Shown piece by piece: positions 1-6,549 of a DNA stretch of 6,549 nt (its first letter is position 1; every line of letters begins with the position of its first letter). The notes under the pieces were generated by a model. It was not told the DNA's origin, did not search any database, and saw only the letters and a list, made by a program, of their open reading frames with translations. The stretch comes from JBCBZH01 sp039815415 (lineage in GTDB: Bacteria; Bacteroidota; Rhodothermia; Rhodothermales; Rubricoccaceae). The DNA lies in the NCBI GenBank assembly GCA_039815415.1, contig JBCBZH010000250.1, forward strand, positions 1-6,549, in the 5' to 3' direction. The position numbers and the translations under genes were made by a program.

Positions 1-140
1 CTCAGAGACGCCTGCTAGTCCCGGGATGCTATCCAGAATGTCAGCAAGAGGGCGCGGAACGGTCAGGGCATTGAGCACGGCAGCGGGGGCTGGTACAAGA
101 GACTAGACCCCTTGTGCCCCCTAGACGTAACCCCTGCATC
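1..140. other. Left-edge region without a recognisable gene
   Basis: No gene can be named here. On the minus strand a frame is open from a possible GTG at 78-76 to the window edge (26 codons, beginning VLNALTVPRP and ending GLAGVSE). A TAG lies in that frame a short way upstream of the GTG. It could be the start of the next gene after pgl, but there is no Shine-Dalgarno sequence, only modest third-position GC, and no recognisable motif. A plus-strand frame is also open from base 2 to a TAG at 104-106 and is equally unconvincing. The hexamer CTAGAC occurs twice, at 103-108 and 121-126. Sequence to the left of the window would settle which reading, if any, is real. Confidence 0.3.
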
Positions 141-166
141 AAAAGAATCACGCGGCTTCGGGATTC
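141..166 (-). terminator. Possible weak intrinsic terminator at the end of pgl
   Basis: Read on the minus strand, GAATC (166-162) can pair with GATTC (149-145). One mismatch and two further G-C pairs extend the stem around a short GC-rich loop, and TTTT follows directly (144-141). The structure overlaps the TGA stop of pgl at 167-165. The stem is short and the T-run has only four bases, so termination may be partial or absent. The position right at the end of the gene is the main argument for it. Confidence 0.35.
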
Positions 167-917
167 ACACAACCGGTTCTGGATCGCCATTCAGGCCGCT
201 CGCCAGCTCGCGGTCGATGAGCCATGTCAGTCCGCTCTCTGGCCGAATCTTGGCGACCGGAGGGGACGGCGGTGTCTCTGGATCGTCAAACGCATCCAGT
301 GCTGCGGCAAAGGCCTCCCGTTTGCCTTCGCCGTGCGCGGCAATCAGAGTGGTGCGTGCGCTGTTGAGAACCGGAAACGTCAGAGAGACCCGGTCACGGA
401 TGGGGCTGGCAGGAGGAGCCACTGTGTCGACGGTGTACCGCTTCATCTCAGCGAGTGCTGGGGAGCCCGGAAACAGCGACGCTGTGTGTCCATCTCCGCC
501 CATGCCGAGGTGAAGCACATCGAACGTCACGCTCTCCGCTCCGAAGAACGAAAGGAGGACCTGCTCATAGTGGTACGCGGCCGCCTCGGCGCCGCGTTCG
601 CCTTCGATGCGGTGGAGGTTGGCCTCGGGGAGGTCAAGAGCGTTCAACAGCGTCTCACACGCCAGCCGATAGTTGCTGTCAGCGTGGTCCGGGCCAACTG
701 CCCGCTCGTCGCCCCAGAAGACGTGGACGCGGTCCCACGCGATAGCATCCAGCGTGGCGAGTTGGCGATACGCTGGCGCAGGCGTAGAGCCGCCGGTGAG
801 GCAGAGGGAGGCACGCGGTTCAGTTGCGAGCGCTGCTCGAAGGGCGTCAGCCGTTCGGGTCGCCAGCTCGGAAGCGACATCGGCTGGGGTGGGAAGGACG
901 TGGACCTGTGGGGACAT
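165..917 (-). CDS. pgl: 6-phosphogluconolactonase
   Basis: This 250-residue cytoplasmic enzyme hydrolyses 6-phospho-D-glucono-1,5-lactone to 6-phosphogluconate, step two of the oxidative pentose phosphate pathway. It belongs to the DevB/glucosamine-6-phosphate isomerase-like family and has the usual length. Visible family motifs, in order, are TGGSTP (residues 41-46), the WGDERAV block (68-74), SNYRLA (81-86), the glycine-rich LGMGGDGHTASLFPG block (137-151) and PIRDRVSLTFPVLN (about 172-185), which carries the conserved arginine. The last dozen residues are a loose tail. The ATG at 917-915 fits the expected N-terminus, although there is no Shine-Dalgarno sequence in front of it. It lies 108 bp downstream of zwf on the same strand, so the product of one enzyme is the substrate of the next. 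The true family alternatives (NagB, SgaE-like) are less likely given the DevB-type motifs and the zwf neighbour. Confidence 0.96.
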   Translation of the reverse strand: MSPQVHVLPTPADVASELATRTADALRAALATEPRASLCLTGGSTPAPAYRQLATLDAIAWDRVHVFWGDERAVGPDHADSNYRLACETLLNALDLPEANLHRIEGERGAEAAAYHYEQVLLSFFGAESVTFDVLHLGMGGDGHTASLFPGSPALAEMKRYTVDTVAPPASPIRDRVSLTFPVLNSARTTLIAAHGEGKREAFAAALDAFDDPETPPSPPVAKIRPESGLTWLIDRELASGLNGDPEPVV

Positions 918-938
918 AAGACGTAGGGAAGGTGGAGG

Positions 939-1000
939 CGCCAGCTCGAGAAGGGCGGGCCGTCTTCTCGGGGTGTGCAGGCGTGGGACTCGAGCTGGCG
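939..1000. repeat. Perfect 12-bp inverted repeat between zwf and pgl
   Basis: CGCCAGCTCGAG at 939-950 is the exact reverse complement of CTCGAGCTGGCG at 989-1000, with 38 bases between the arms. Each arm contains one copy of the 10-mer CGCCAGCTCG that recurs through the window. In the transcript from zwf to pgl the arms could form a stem of 12 pairs with a large loop. No T-run follows on the minus strand, so it is not a standard intrinsic terminator. It could shape transcript ends, protect an upstream zwf message, or simply be a paired genomic motif. Confidence 0.8.
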
Positions 1001-1025
1001 AAGTGTCCCTTTCCAGATCCGGGGC

Positions 1026-2486
<1,461 letters not shown>

Positions 2487-2641
2487 CGGGCAATGCGGAT
2501 CTTGGAGGAGGGACGAGCCGTGAATGATGTTCAGGGAGTCAAGGTTCGCTGTGTCAGCGTCTCATGCCTGCCGTACCGGCTCGACTCCAATCCCATGTGG
2601 GCTTTGCCGCCCTGCTCGTCCATCAACCAGCGCTCAGATCC
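2487..2641. promoter_or_regulatory. Divergent intergenic region between zwf and the channel gene
   Basis: About 155 bp separate the zwf start from the preferred GTG start of the channel gene, so promoters for both directions should lie here, or partly inside zwf for the channel. I find no good -35/-10 pair. TTGACT on the minus strand (2542-2537) resembles a -35 box for zwf, but no -10-like hexamer lies at 16-18 bp. A Bacteroidota-type -7 element is not evident either. The strongest local signal is the plus-strand GGAGGAGGG at 2504-2512, which looks like a ribosome binding site 7 nt before GTG 2520. Confidence 0.4.
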
Positions 2642-2645
2642 GTGA
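2520..2645 (+). CDS. Possible 41-residue leader ORF overlapping the channel start
   Basis: A GTG at 2520 is preceded by GGAGGAGGG (2504-2512) at a 7-nt spacing, the only textbook Shine-Dalgarno arrangement before a start in this window. The frame runs 41 codons to TGA at 2643-2645. That stop overlaps the GTG start of the channel gene (2642-2644) as GTGA, an arrangement typical of translational coupling. The peptide begins VNDVQGVKVR, contains four cysteines, has no membrane segment and matches nothing I recognise. Third-position GC in this frame is about 73%, versus about 58% for the channel frame between 2564 and 2641, which mildly favours this reading. It may also be chance. Confidence 0.22.
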   Translation: MNDVQGVKVRCVSVSCLPYRLDSNPMWALPPCSSINQRSDP

Positions 2646-4348
2646 AGTTTGTTGGCGTTCAGTTGTCCTATTTCTTCAGCGACCGGAAGGTGCGACGCAA
2701 CGTGCGGTCGCTCCTGAAATACGTGGCGTTCATCTGTGCCGTGATCGTGGTCTACGCCATCACGTTCCACTTCGTGATGCTATACGAGGGCGAGCAGCAC
2801 TCCTGGGTCACGGGGTTCTACTGGACGCTCACGGTAATGAGCACGCTCGGTTTCGGAGATATCACCTTCAGCAGCGATCTGGGACGACTGTTCAGCATCC
2901 TCGTGCTGGTGTCGGGGATTGTGCTGTTGCTGATTGTATTGCCGTTTGCGTTCATCCGGTTCTTCTATGCGCCGTGGTTGGAGACCCAGGTGCGTATGCG
3001 CGCACCGCGCCAGGTGCCGCCGACCATGAAGGGGCACGTCGTCATTTGCGCCTACGATTCGATCACACCGGGGCTCGTGCGTCGGTTGGAGCAGGAGGAC
3101 ATCCCCTATGTGGTGCTGGAGGAAGACCCTGAGGTGGCTGCCTCTCGCTATCTCGATGGACTCTCTGTAGTCGCGGGGGAGGTCGACAGTCCGGCGACGT
3201 ACCGGGCGCTCGCGCTGGACCGCGCACGGATGGTGTTTGCCAACCGACAGGACACCGTCAACACCAGCATCATCCTGACTGTTGGCGAGGTGGCGCCCGA
3301 GCATCCGGTGGTGGCGATCGCTGCCGCACAGGAGGCCATCGATGTGCTCGAGCTGAGCGGGGCATCGCGTGTGCTCCCGCTGAAACAATGGCTCGGCGAC
3401 CAACTTGCCAGCCGCGTCAACGCCCTCAACGCGCAGTCGCATCCGGTGGGGCACTACGAGGACCTCATCCTCGCGGAGTTGCCCGTGTATCGGACGCCGC
3501 TTGCGAACAAAACCATCCGGGAGACGCGCCTTCGAGAGATCGCCGGGGTGAGCGTGATCGGGGTCTCAGAACGGGGGGAGTTCATCCCGGCCCGGCCAGA
3601 CACCTGTCTCACCGACTCAAGCGTCCTTCTCGTGATTGGGAATGAGTCCCAGTTTGACGCGCTGGATGACCTCCTCGTGATTTACGGGACCAACCCCAAT
3701 CCTGTCCTGGTCGTTGGGGGCGGGCGTGTCGGGCGCGCGGTGGTCGCGGCGCTCCATGAACGGGGCATCCCGGTCAACCTCGTCGAGAAGGAAGAGGCGC
3801 TCTGTCAGCGGAGCGCGGCCATGTGTCAGCAGGTGCTTACCGGAGATGCCTCAGACTTCGATCTGCTCCAGGAGGCAGGCATCATGGACGCCCCTTCCGT
3901 GGTGCTGACAACGCACGACGACGCTATGAACATCTACCTTGCGTCGTACTGTCGCCAGCTCAACCCCGACCTCCACATCGTCAGTCGGGTCACACACGAT
4001 CGCAATGTGGATGCCATCCACCGAGCTGGCGCCGACTTTGTGCTGAGCTACTCGTCTCTCGGCGTCCAGGCTGTGTTATCGGTGCTCGAAGGGAAGGAGA
4101 TGCTGGTTCTGGGCGAGCACGTCGATCTCTTCTCTGAGCCGGCTCCGCGGCGGCTTTGGGGCAAGTCCTTGGCGGGTGCAGGCATCGGGGAGCGCACCGG
4201 CATGACCGTGATCGCCCTCCGGTGCAACGGCGACGTAACGACGGACCTCTCCGGAGAGACCCGGATTCTGCCAAGGAGCGAGCTTGTGATGATGGGCGAC
4301 CCGACGCAGCGAGCAGACTTCAAAAAGGCCTTTGGAAGCGCTTCGTAG
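2642..4348 (+). CDS. Two-TM potassium channel protein with tandem RCK (TrkA) domains
   Basis: Numbered from GTG 2642 (568 aa), this is probably a gated inner-membrane potassium channel. TM1 spans about residues 27-45. A pore helix and selectivity filter follow, with STLGFGD at 67-73, a conservative variant of TVGYGD. TM2 spans about 83-106. Two cytoplasmic RCK modules follow. The first (about 131-347) has lost the nucleotide-binding glycines (ICAYDS at 135-140). The second (about 353-567) keeps an intact GGGRVG (359-364), an acidic residue after the second strand (Glu382) and GDAS (401-404), and ends in a TrkA_C domain. A single chain with two RCK modules resembles GsuK-like bacterial channels. 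The frame also contains an ATG at 2564 adding 26 residues, but that stretch is not membrane-like and has weaker coding bias, while MKFVGVQLSYFFSDRK is a natural N-terminus for the type. It is divergent from zwf and lies 62 bp before the permease. The ligand is unknown. Confidence 0.9.
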   Translation: MKFVGVQLSYFFSDRKVRRNVRSLLKYVAFICAVIVVYAITFHFVMLYEGEQHSWVTGFYWTLTVMSTLGFGDITFSSDLGRLFSILVLVSGIVLLLIVLPFAFIRFFYAPWLETQVRMRAPRQVPPTMKGHVVICAYDSITPGLVRRLEQEDIPYVVLEEDPEVAASRYLDGLSVVAGEVDSPATYRALALDRARMVFANRQDTVNTSIILTVGEVAPEHPVVAIAAAQEAIDVLELSGASRVLPLKQWLGDQLASRVNALNAQSHPVGHYEDLILAELPVYRTPLANKTIRETRLREIAGVSVIGVSERGEFIPARPDTCLTDSSVLLVIGNESQFDALDDLLVIYGTNPNPVLVVGGGRVGRAVVAALHERGIPVNLVEKEEALCQRSAAMCQQVLTGDASDFDLLQEAGIMDAPSVVLTTHDDAMNIYLASYCRQLNPDLHIVSRVTHDRNVDAIHRAGADFVLSYSSLGVQAVLSVLEGKEMLVLGEHVDLFSEPAPRRLWGKSLAGAGIGERTGMTVIALRCNGDVTTDLSGETRILPRSELVMMGDPTQRADFKKAFGSAS

Positions 4349-4410
4349 GCTTCGTTCCTGCACAGGACACCGCGCGCGCCTCTAGCTTGTCGCTCCCTCA
4401 GCCGCTGCCC
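4349..4410 (+). other. Short gap between channel and permease genes
   Basis: These 62 bases separate the channel stop (TAG 4346-4348) from the permease ATG. I see no terminator hairpin with a T-run and no clear promoter, which fits co-transcription of the two genes. No Shine-Dalgarno sequence precedes the ATG; the bases before it are CAGCCGCTGCCC. Confidence 0.5.
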
Positions 4411-6279
4411 ATGCCCGATTCGCCAGCTCGACTCAAGAAGTCGCTCACGCTCTTCGACGTGTATGCCATTAGCACGGGGGCGATGTTCAGCTCGGGCTTC
4501 TTCCTACTTCCAGGGCTAGCGACGGCCAAAGCTGGACCCGCGACGGTTCTCGCGTATTTCCTGGCAGGCGTGCTCATCCTGCCTGCGATGTTCAGCGTGG
4601 CGGAGCTATCGACGGCCATGCCGCGAGCTGGCGGGGCGTACTACTTCCTGGACCGCAGCCTTGGGCCTCTCGCCGGGACCGTCGGCGGTCTCGGCACATG
4701 GCTCGCGCTGGTGCTGAAGAGTGCCTTCGCGCTGGTGGGCATGGGTGCCTACCTCGCCTTTTTCTTCGAGGTGCCCATCAAGCAACTCGCCATCGGGCTG
4801 ACGGTGGCGTTCGCCGCGCTCAACATCTTCGGAGCGAAGGAAACGAGCGGGCTTCAACGGGTGCTCGTCACCATCTTGGTCGCAGTGCTGGTGTTCTTCG
4901 TGGTGCAGGGCATTGGGGCCGTGGTAGATCTCGGGGGCGATGCGGTGGGCCGACAGTTCACCCCGTTTCTCCCGTTCGGGACCGAGGGATTGCTCGCCAC
5001 CATCGGGCTGGTGTTTGTCTCCTATGCTGGGCTGACCAAGGTGGCGAGCGTGGCCGAGGAGGTTCAGAACCCGGACCGCAATCTTCCGCTCGGGATGATC
5101 CTCTCGCTGGCGACGGCCACGGTCATCTACTGCGTCGGCGTGTTCATCATGATCGCGGTCTTGGATGCCGAGCAGCTTCGGAGCGACCTCACGCCTGTGG
5201 CAACGGCGGCCAATGAGTTCTTCGACTGGCTCCCGGAGCCCTATGGCCTCTGGCTGATCGTGATCGCGGCAGTCGCAGCGTTTGCCTCCACCGGCAACGC
5301 AGGCATCCTGTCAGCGTCCCGGTATCCACTCGCGATGGCGCGTGACCACCTCGTCACGCCTCGGCTGGCGGTTCTGGGCCGGTTCGGAACGCCCGTGTTG
5401 TCGATTCTGATTACGTCAGCGTTGATGATTCTGGTGATCGTCGCGCTCAACGAGGAGGGCATCGCCAAGCTGGCGAGCGCGTTCCAGCTTCTCGTGTTCG
5501 GCTTCCTGAACGTGTCGGTGATCGTGATGCGCGAGAGCCGGATTCCGAGCTATGTGCCGGGCTACAGGAGCCCGTGGTACCCGTGGGTCCAGATCGTCGG
5601 CATCGTGGGCCCCATCTTTCTGATTGCGGAGCTGGGGCTGCTCGCCATCGAGCTGACGCTGGCGCTCGTGCTATGCGGCATCGCGTGGTACTTCCGCTAC
5701 GTGCGGCCCAAGCCGGAAGTGGAGCGTGAGGGCGCCATCTATCACCTCTTCGCTCGCCTCGGAAAGCGCCGCTACGAAGGGCTCGACAGCGAGCTGAGGA
5801 CGATTCTGAAGGAGAAGGGCCTGAGCGACGAAACGCCGTTCGAGCATCTCGTCACGCGGGCTGCGGTGATCGATCTCGACGAGCCGAGGGACTTTGAGGA
5901 CGTCGTGCAGGATGCGGCTCGCCAGCTCGCGGCCCGTGCCCGGCTGCCGGAAGACCGGCTCGTGGACGGCTTCCTGGACGGGTCCCGGACGGGCGCGACG
6001 CCCGTCTCCAACGGAGCCGCATTGCCACACCTGCGCCTGCCCGAAGTGGACCGGCCCGAGCTGGTGATGGTACGCAGCCGCCCAGGCCTGATCGTCGGCG
6101 TGGACACGACCGGCGACGACCGGCCCGACGAGGACAAACGTGCCTACGCGGCGTTCTTCCTGCTCAGTCCTGAAGAGCCGCCGGGGCCCACCTGCGGACC
6201 CTGGCGTCCATCGCCAGCCGGATCGACGAGACGCCGTTCCTGGGCGAATGGCGCCGCGCAGAGACCGAGCAGGACCTGA
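4411..6279 (+). CDS. APC-superfamily permease with EIIA-like domain, frameshifted near its C-terminus
   Basis: The ATG at 4411 begins MPDSPARLKK, just before TM1. The frame is open further upstream, but that part overlaps the channel gene and is not protein-like. About twelve hydrophobic segments fill residues 14-430. APC hallmarks include SSGFFLLPG (27-35, the unwound TM1 region), AELSTAMPRAGGAYYFL (about 64-80) and the SYAG...VAEEVQNPDRNLP block (204-226). The substrate is probably an amino acid or other small cation or metabolite. From about residue 477 the cytoplasmic tail resembles PTS EIIA type 2 (fructose/EIIANtr class), with ALPHLRLP placing the likely phospho-accepting histidine at His540. 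After Gly592 (6184-6186) the frame reads 30 unrelated residues, PTCGPWRP onward, to TGA at 6277-6279. The true continuation lies in the -1 frame. The intact protein would be about 705 aa; as written it is 622 aa and lacks the end of EIIA and the whole TrkA_C domain. Confidence 0.88.
   Translation: MPDSPARLKKSLTLFDVYAISTGAMFSSGFFLLPGLATAKAGPATVLAYFLAGVLILPAMFSVAELSTAMPRAGGAYYFLDRSLGPLAGTVGGLGTWLALVLKSAFALVGMGAYLAFFFEVPIKQLAIGLTVAFAALNIFGAKETSGLQRVLVTILVAVLVFFVVQGIGAVVDLGGDAVGRQFTPFLPFGTEGLLATIGLVFVSYAGLTKVASVAEEVQNPDRNLPLGMILSLATATVIYCVGVFIMIAVLDAEQLRSDLTPVATAANEFFDWLPEPYGLWLIVIAAVAAFASTGNAGILSASRYPLAMARDHLVTPRLAVLGRFGTPVLSILITSALMILVIVALNEEGIAKLASAFQLLVFGFLNVSVIVMRESRIPSYVPGYRSPWYPWVQIVGIVGPIFLIAELGLLAIELTLALVLCGIAWYFRYVRPKPEVEREGAIYHLFARLGKRRYEGLDSELRTILKEKGLSDETPFEHLVTRAAVIDLDEPRDFEDVVQDAARQLAARARLPEDRLVDGFLDGSRTGATPVSNGAALPHLRLPEVDRPELVMVRSRPGLIVGVDTTGDDRPDEDKRAYAAFFLLSPEEPPGPTCGPWRPSPAGSTRRRSWANGAAQRPSRT
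6183..6186 (+). other. Frameshift point in the permease gene (run of four Gs)
   Basis: The bases read CCGCCGGGGCCCACCTG. Upstream the coding frame ends SPEEPPG; downstream the homologous continuation AHLRTLASIASRID lies in the -1 frame. One extra G in the run would restore a single frame through to the TAG at 6525-6527. A G-run beside C-runs is a common place for base-call or real single-base indels. A tRNA on GGG (6184-6186) could re-pair on GGG (6183-6185), but the site is not a canonical X XXY YYZ slippery heptamer and no downstream stimulator is obvious. Confidence 0.85.
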
Positions 6280-6527
6280 AGGAGGTGCTTCTCCACAATG
6301 ACCGCTTCCTGGCGCTCAGCCTCAAGCGCGACGGGCCGACCGCCGCACTCGTAGGGAAGCAGCTCAAAGAGGTTCGCCTACCGACAGGTGTCCTCGTCGC
6401 ATTGGTCCATCGCGACGGCGACATCGCGGTGCCTAGCGGCTCGACGGTCCTGGAAGCCGGTGACCGGCTGACCATGCTGGGAGACCCTGAAGGGATTCGC
6501 CAGCTTGAGGTGCAGTACCGGAAGTAG
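6186..6527 (+). pseudogene. Out-of-frame C-terminal part of the permease: end of EIIA plus TrkA_C (RCK_C) domain
   Basis: This 113-codon stretch in the -1 frame starts AHLRTLASIASRID, the conserved last helix of an EIIA type-2 domain (normally ...PGQHLxxLAxIA). A linker, EWRRAETEQDLKEVLLHND, follows. The rest is a TrkA_C/RCK_C domain of about 70 residues: LALSLKRDG, then LVGKQLKEVRLPTGVLVAL, then VPSGSTVLEAGDRLTMLGD, ending at TAG 6525-6527. RCK_C domains bind small ligands in K+ channel regulators and several transporters. A GTG at 6285 could start a separate small protein, but AAGGAGG abuts it with no spacing and the conserved residues before it would be left out. It is best read as the displaced end of the permease. 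It may be fully functional if the frameshift is only an error in the sequence. Confidence 0.82.
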
Positions 6528-6549
6528 CGTCTAGTTCGCCGGGAGAGAG

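Noticed and set aside
114..926. Plus-strand open frame of 270 codons opposite pgl
   Set aside because: It is a mirror of the pgl coding sequence, rich in Arg and without recognisable motifs.
2537..2542. TTGACT on the minus strand as a -35 box for zwf
   Set aside because: The hexamer at the correct spacing is GC-rich (GGCTCG) and nothing resembling TATAAT lies within 15-19 bp.
2524..3132. Open frame of about 200 codons on plus, starting just after the SD-like sequence
   Set aside because: It overlaps the channel gene in another frame, and its translation is Arg/His/Cys-rich shadow sequence with no domain.
4156..4410. N-terminal extension of the permease upstream of ATG 4411
   Set aside because: It overlaps the channel's TrkA_C coding region out of frame and the residues are Arg/His-rich noise; transporter homology begins right after MPDSPARLKK.
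6183..6189. Programmed -1 ribosomal frameshift site
   Set aside because: The bases do not form an X XXY YYZ heptamer and I see no SD-like stimulator just upstream or stable hairpin right after; an indel or sequence error is simpler.
6285..6527. Independent 80-residue TrkA_C protein starting at GTG 6285
   Set aside because: Conserved EIIA and linker sequence continues in the same frame upstream of the GTG, and the AAGGAGG directly touches the start with no spacing, so it is better read as the displaced permease C-terminus.

Overview
The window carries four substantial genes of a high-GC bacterium, arranged as two divergent pairs around a short intergenic region at about 2487-2641. None of the four main starts has a convincing Shine-Dalgarno sequence. 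Together with the protein style, this suggests a Rhodothermota/Bacteroidota-like lineage, but that is inference and the taxon cannot be fixed from the sequence alone.

Left half, minus strand: zwf (glucose-6-phosphate dehydrogenase, 2486 to 1026) is followed after 108 bp by pgl (6-phosphogluconolactonase, 917 to 165). These are the first two enzymes of the oxidative pentose phosphate pathway, probably co-transcribed. The gap between them holds a perfect 12-bp inverted repeat. A weak hairpin plus T-run overlaps the pgl stop. The first 140 bases hold no gene I can name.

Right half, plus strand: a two-TM potassium-channel-like protein with two tandem RCK (TrkA-type) modules (2642-4348) is followed 62 bp later by an APC-superfamily permease (from 4411). 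The permease carries a cytoplasmic PTS EIIA type-2-like domain and then a TrkA_C/RCK_C domain. Its reading frame is broken at a run of four Gs (6183-6186): the frame from ATG 4411 stops at 6279, while clearly homologous coding sequence continues in the -1 frame to 6527. This is a single-base deletion, a sequencing error, or less likely a frameshift used by the cell. The pair looks like a membrane-transport unit in which both proteins carry RCK-type ligand-sensing domains.

The most unusual signal is at the DNA level. The 10-mer CGCCAGCTCG occurs exactly eight times on the two strands, where a few hundredths of a copy would be expected by chance. It lies in different reading frames and in intergenic DNA, and two copies form the inverted repeat between zwf and pgl. 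It behaves like a genome-wide iterated motif, comparable to uptake sequences, HIP1 or chromosome-architecture motifs.
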